From assembly GCA_964464435.1 (NCBI GenBank), contig CAYXGE010000012.1, positions 1 through 32,406 of the forward strand: a stretch of 32,406 nucleotides of DNA, written 5' to 3'. The stretch's first letter is position 1. Every line of letters starts with the position of its first letter. The position numbers and the translations under genes are program-made. The DNA comes from CAYXGE01 sp964464435. Lineage in GTDB: Bacteria > Pseudomonadota > Gammaproteobacteria > Burkholderiales > Methylophilaceae. The notes below the pieces were generated by a model. The model did no database searches and was not told where the DNA came from. It worked only from the letters and a program-made list of their open reading frames with translations. Shown here piece after piece: positions 31,202-32,406 of this stretch.

Positions 31202-32077
31202 TTATTGCTTTGCAAATTGTTCGTTAGTGATTAACCAACGACCATCTACAAGCTTAAGTTCCATTGTTTTTTTGCCAGTATCTTTGTAAAGATTAGACTG
31301 ATAATTTTGTGTAAAACTCACTTTTGCATTGCTTGCATCAGCAGAGAGTACTTCAATATCAGCCACTTCTACTTTAAGCGTTTTACCTGCCTTAATTTTT
31401 TTGGCACGTGCATTTCGCCATGCTTTGTTGTCTGCAAACTCGCCAGCAAAATCATTGGCGTAGTGCGCATAATAGCTATTTAAATCTTTGCTTTGCCAAG
31501 CTTTCGCCCAATCACTCACTTTAACCAACAATAAGGCTTTAACATCATCGGCTGGCATTGTTTGTTTTTCTGGTGCTGGTTGCTCTGTCACTGCCAATGG
31601 CTCTGGAAGCGCAAGTGGTGTAGTAGTGGCTGGTTCTTCAACGGCTACGGTTGGGTTAGACGCATAAAAACTTACAGGCTCTTGCGCACCAGCATCTTTT
31701 GCATCTGCGTCAGCATTATCTTTTGAATTTTTTGCATCAAAACCAAATTTAGCTTGGTTCATCTTAGCCGTTTTTACTGCCTCAATATCGCCCTTGCCTT
31801 TGCCAGAATCAATGATAATTTGATACAAATTATATGCCTTGGCAAGCTTGCCACCGCGTTGATACGCCATAGCTTGCTTGAGTTTGACATCTAAGTTATC
31901 TGGTTGCAACGCTGAGGCCTCTTCATATTTAGTTGCGGCTTTTTCCCAATCGGCACTTTCCATCGCGGCATCACCCGCCACTAAGGCGGTATTAAAATCA
32001 CTATTTGGAACTAAACTCGCGCAAGAAGTAAGCGTAATTGCGGCGCATAGCGCAAGGCCAAGAGTAAAACGTTTCAT
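31202..32077 (-). CDS. TPR lipoprotein with C-terminal NTF2-like domain
   Basis: Exported lipoprotein of 291 residues from the ATG at 32077, which has GGGGAA upstream; a longer frame to 32104 lacks a signal-like start. The signal peptide ends with lipobox TLTSC (Cys19). Residues about 30-95 form two TPR-like repeats (ALVAGDAAMESADWEKAATK and QAMAYQRGGKLAKAYNLYQ). A Pro/Ala/Asp-rich linker (about 115-185) follows. The last hundred residues (VSDWAKAWQSKDLNSYYAHY to LVDGRWLITNEQFAKQ) look like the NTF2-like domain found at the C-terminus of Cds6-type periplasmic proteins. No L,D-transpeptidase domain is present. Its role is unknown; an envelope scaffolding function is a guess from the architecture. 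Confidence 0.82.
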   Translation of the reverse strand: MKRFTLGLALCAAITLTSCASLVPNSDFNTALVAGDAAMESADWEKAATKYEEASALQPDNLDVKLKQAMAYQRGGKLAKAYNLYQIIIDSGKGKGDIEAVKTAKMNQAKFGFDAKNSKDNADADAKDAGAQEPVSFYASNPTVAVEEPATTTPLALPEPLAVTEQPAPEKQTMPADDVKALLLVKVSDWAKAWQSKDLNSYYAHYANDFAGEFADNKAWRNARAKKIKAGKTLKVEVADIEVLSADASNAKVSFTQNYQSNLYKDTGKKTMELKLVDGRWLITNEQFAKQ

Positions 32078-32138
32078 TTTTAATTCCCCAAAATATGTCA
32101 TCATGCATATTGCTTTAATATGTGCCTAGTTTAAGCCA

Positions 32139-32144
32139 ATTATA
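32139..32144 (-). promoter_or_regulatory. Candidate -10 box for the TPR lipoprotein gene
   Basis: A perfect TATAAT on the minus strand, 62 bp upstream of the lipoprotein start, in the divergent intergenic region. The -35 is not convincing. Confidence 0.3.
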
Positions 32145-32169
32145 TGGATAAATCAAAAGCCAACTGGTG

Positions 32170-32187
32170 TTTTGTAGCGAAACAAAA
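32170..32187. repeat. Inverted repeat in the divergent region before the right-edge gene
   Basis: TTTTGT, 6-bp spacer, ACAAAA, about 98-115 bp upstream of the start at 32285, with a further ACAAAA-type half-site near 32200. It could be a regulator site for the divergent pair, but AT-rich symmetry of this kind also arises by chance. Confidence 0.25.
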
Positions 32188-32284
32188 GGGGTTAATTTTA
32201 CAAAACAAATTTTCTAGTATGATTAGTAAAACTATTGAGCCATAGCTTAATCTAAAATGCATATTTAGTGGATGAGACAAGCAC

Positions 32285-32406
32285 ATGAATAATCATAATA
32301 AACAACGCAATGCACTTATCATTTCTTTAATATGTTTTGCTTGGCTGTCAGACACACACGCCGCGCCTGACCTAGACCGCGCCCTTAAAAACCCCAACAA
32401 CTGGGC
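32285..32406 (+). CDS. Exported protein, truncated; possibly PQQ-dependent methanol dehydrogenase (XoxF-like)
   Basis: Only 40 codons precede the window end. The start MNNHNKQRNALIISLICFAW is a positively charged n-region plus hydrophobic core, and the end of the signal, DTHA followed by APDL, gives a plausible signal-peptidase I site. The following APDLDRALKNPNNW resembles the mature N-terminus of PQQ-dependent methanol dehydrogenases of the XoxF/MxaF group, where a (K/D)NPxxW stretch precedes the first propeller blade. The methylotroph-like gene context supports this. The fragment is too short to exclude another exported protein. No strong Shine-Dalgarno is visible. Confidence 0.45.
   Translation, partial: MNNHNKQRNALIISLICFAWLSDTHAAPDLDRALKNPNNW

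Noticed and set aside
1..32406. CRISPR arrays, insertion sequences, prophage or toxin-antitoxin modules
   Set aside because: I saw no direct-repeat arrays, transposase or integrase motifs, terminal inverted repeats, or toxin-antitoxin pairs on either strand. Nearly all sequence is accounted for by conserved chromosomal genes.

Overview
The window looks like a chromosomal stretch from a betaproteobacterium, most likely a methylotroph of the Methylophilaceae (Methylotenera/Methylophilus type). This is inferred from three things: the gene order ndk-rlmN-pilW-rodZ-ispG-hisS-(yfgM)-bamB-der, a MerR-type regulator gene directly after pheST-ihfA, and a right-edge ORF whose start resembles an exported PQQ-dependent methanol dehydrogenase. 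Base composition is AT-leaning by eye and genes are tightly packed. A run of 100 Ns (16742-16841) marks a scaffold join, so this is draft assembly.

Layout. 1-3241: a left-truncated RND multidrug efflux operon (acrB-like, acrA-like) on the minus strand faces a divergent TetR/AcrR-type repressor. Two adjacent AcrR-like operators lie between them, and a small unrecognised gene follows the repressor. 3273-8464: rimO, a small conserved membrane protein, a ZIP metal transporter, and overlapping rluD-pgeF facing bamD, which has its own terminator. 8504-18459: a long minus-strand cluster, probably one operon or a few linked ones, in the order ndk, rlmN, pilW (almost all missing), rodZ (5' part missing), ispG, hisS, two peptide-type ABC ATPases, yfgM-like, bamB, der. 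18632-22773: rnr-rlmB, tRNA-Leu(CAG) and rpiA. 22857-30548: tRNA-Pro(GGG), then the classical translation cluster thrS-infC-rpmI-rplT-pheS-pheT-ihfA-merR, with tRNA-Val(GAC) upstream of thrS. 30634-32406: a Nudix hydrolase, a TPR/NTF2-like lipoprotein, and a divergent truncated gene for an exported protein.

Most genes serve translation and RNA metabolism (two aminoacyl-tRNA synthetases and pheST, IF3, L20, L35, RimO, RluD, RlmN, RlmB, RNase R, Der, three tRNAs) or envelope assembly (BamB, BamD, YfgM-like, RodZ, PilW). I found no phage, insertion sequence, CRISPR array or defence island, and no clearly new multi-gene system. No stretch longer than about 300 bp lacks a gene.

The points most worth a second look are: an ATA initiation codon for infC enforced by an in-frame stop, a C at position 33 of tRNA-Val(GAC), an orphan ABC ATPase pair coupled to hisS by ATGA overlaps, tandem AcrR-like operators, a very acidic RluD tail that also carries the pgeF start, a terminator/attenuator before pheS without a Phe-rich leader, and a probable methanol dehydrogenase gene cut off at the right edge.
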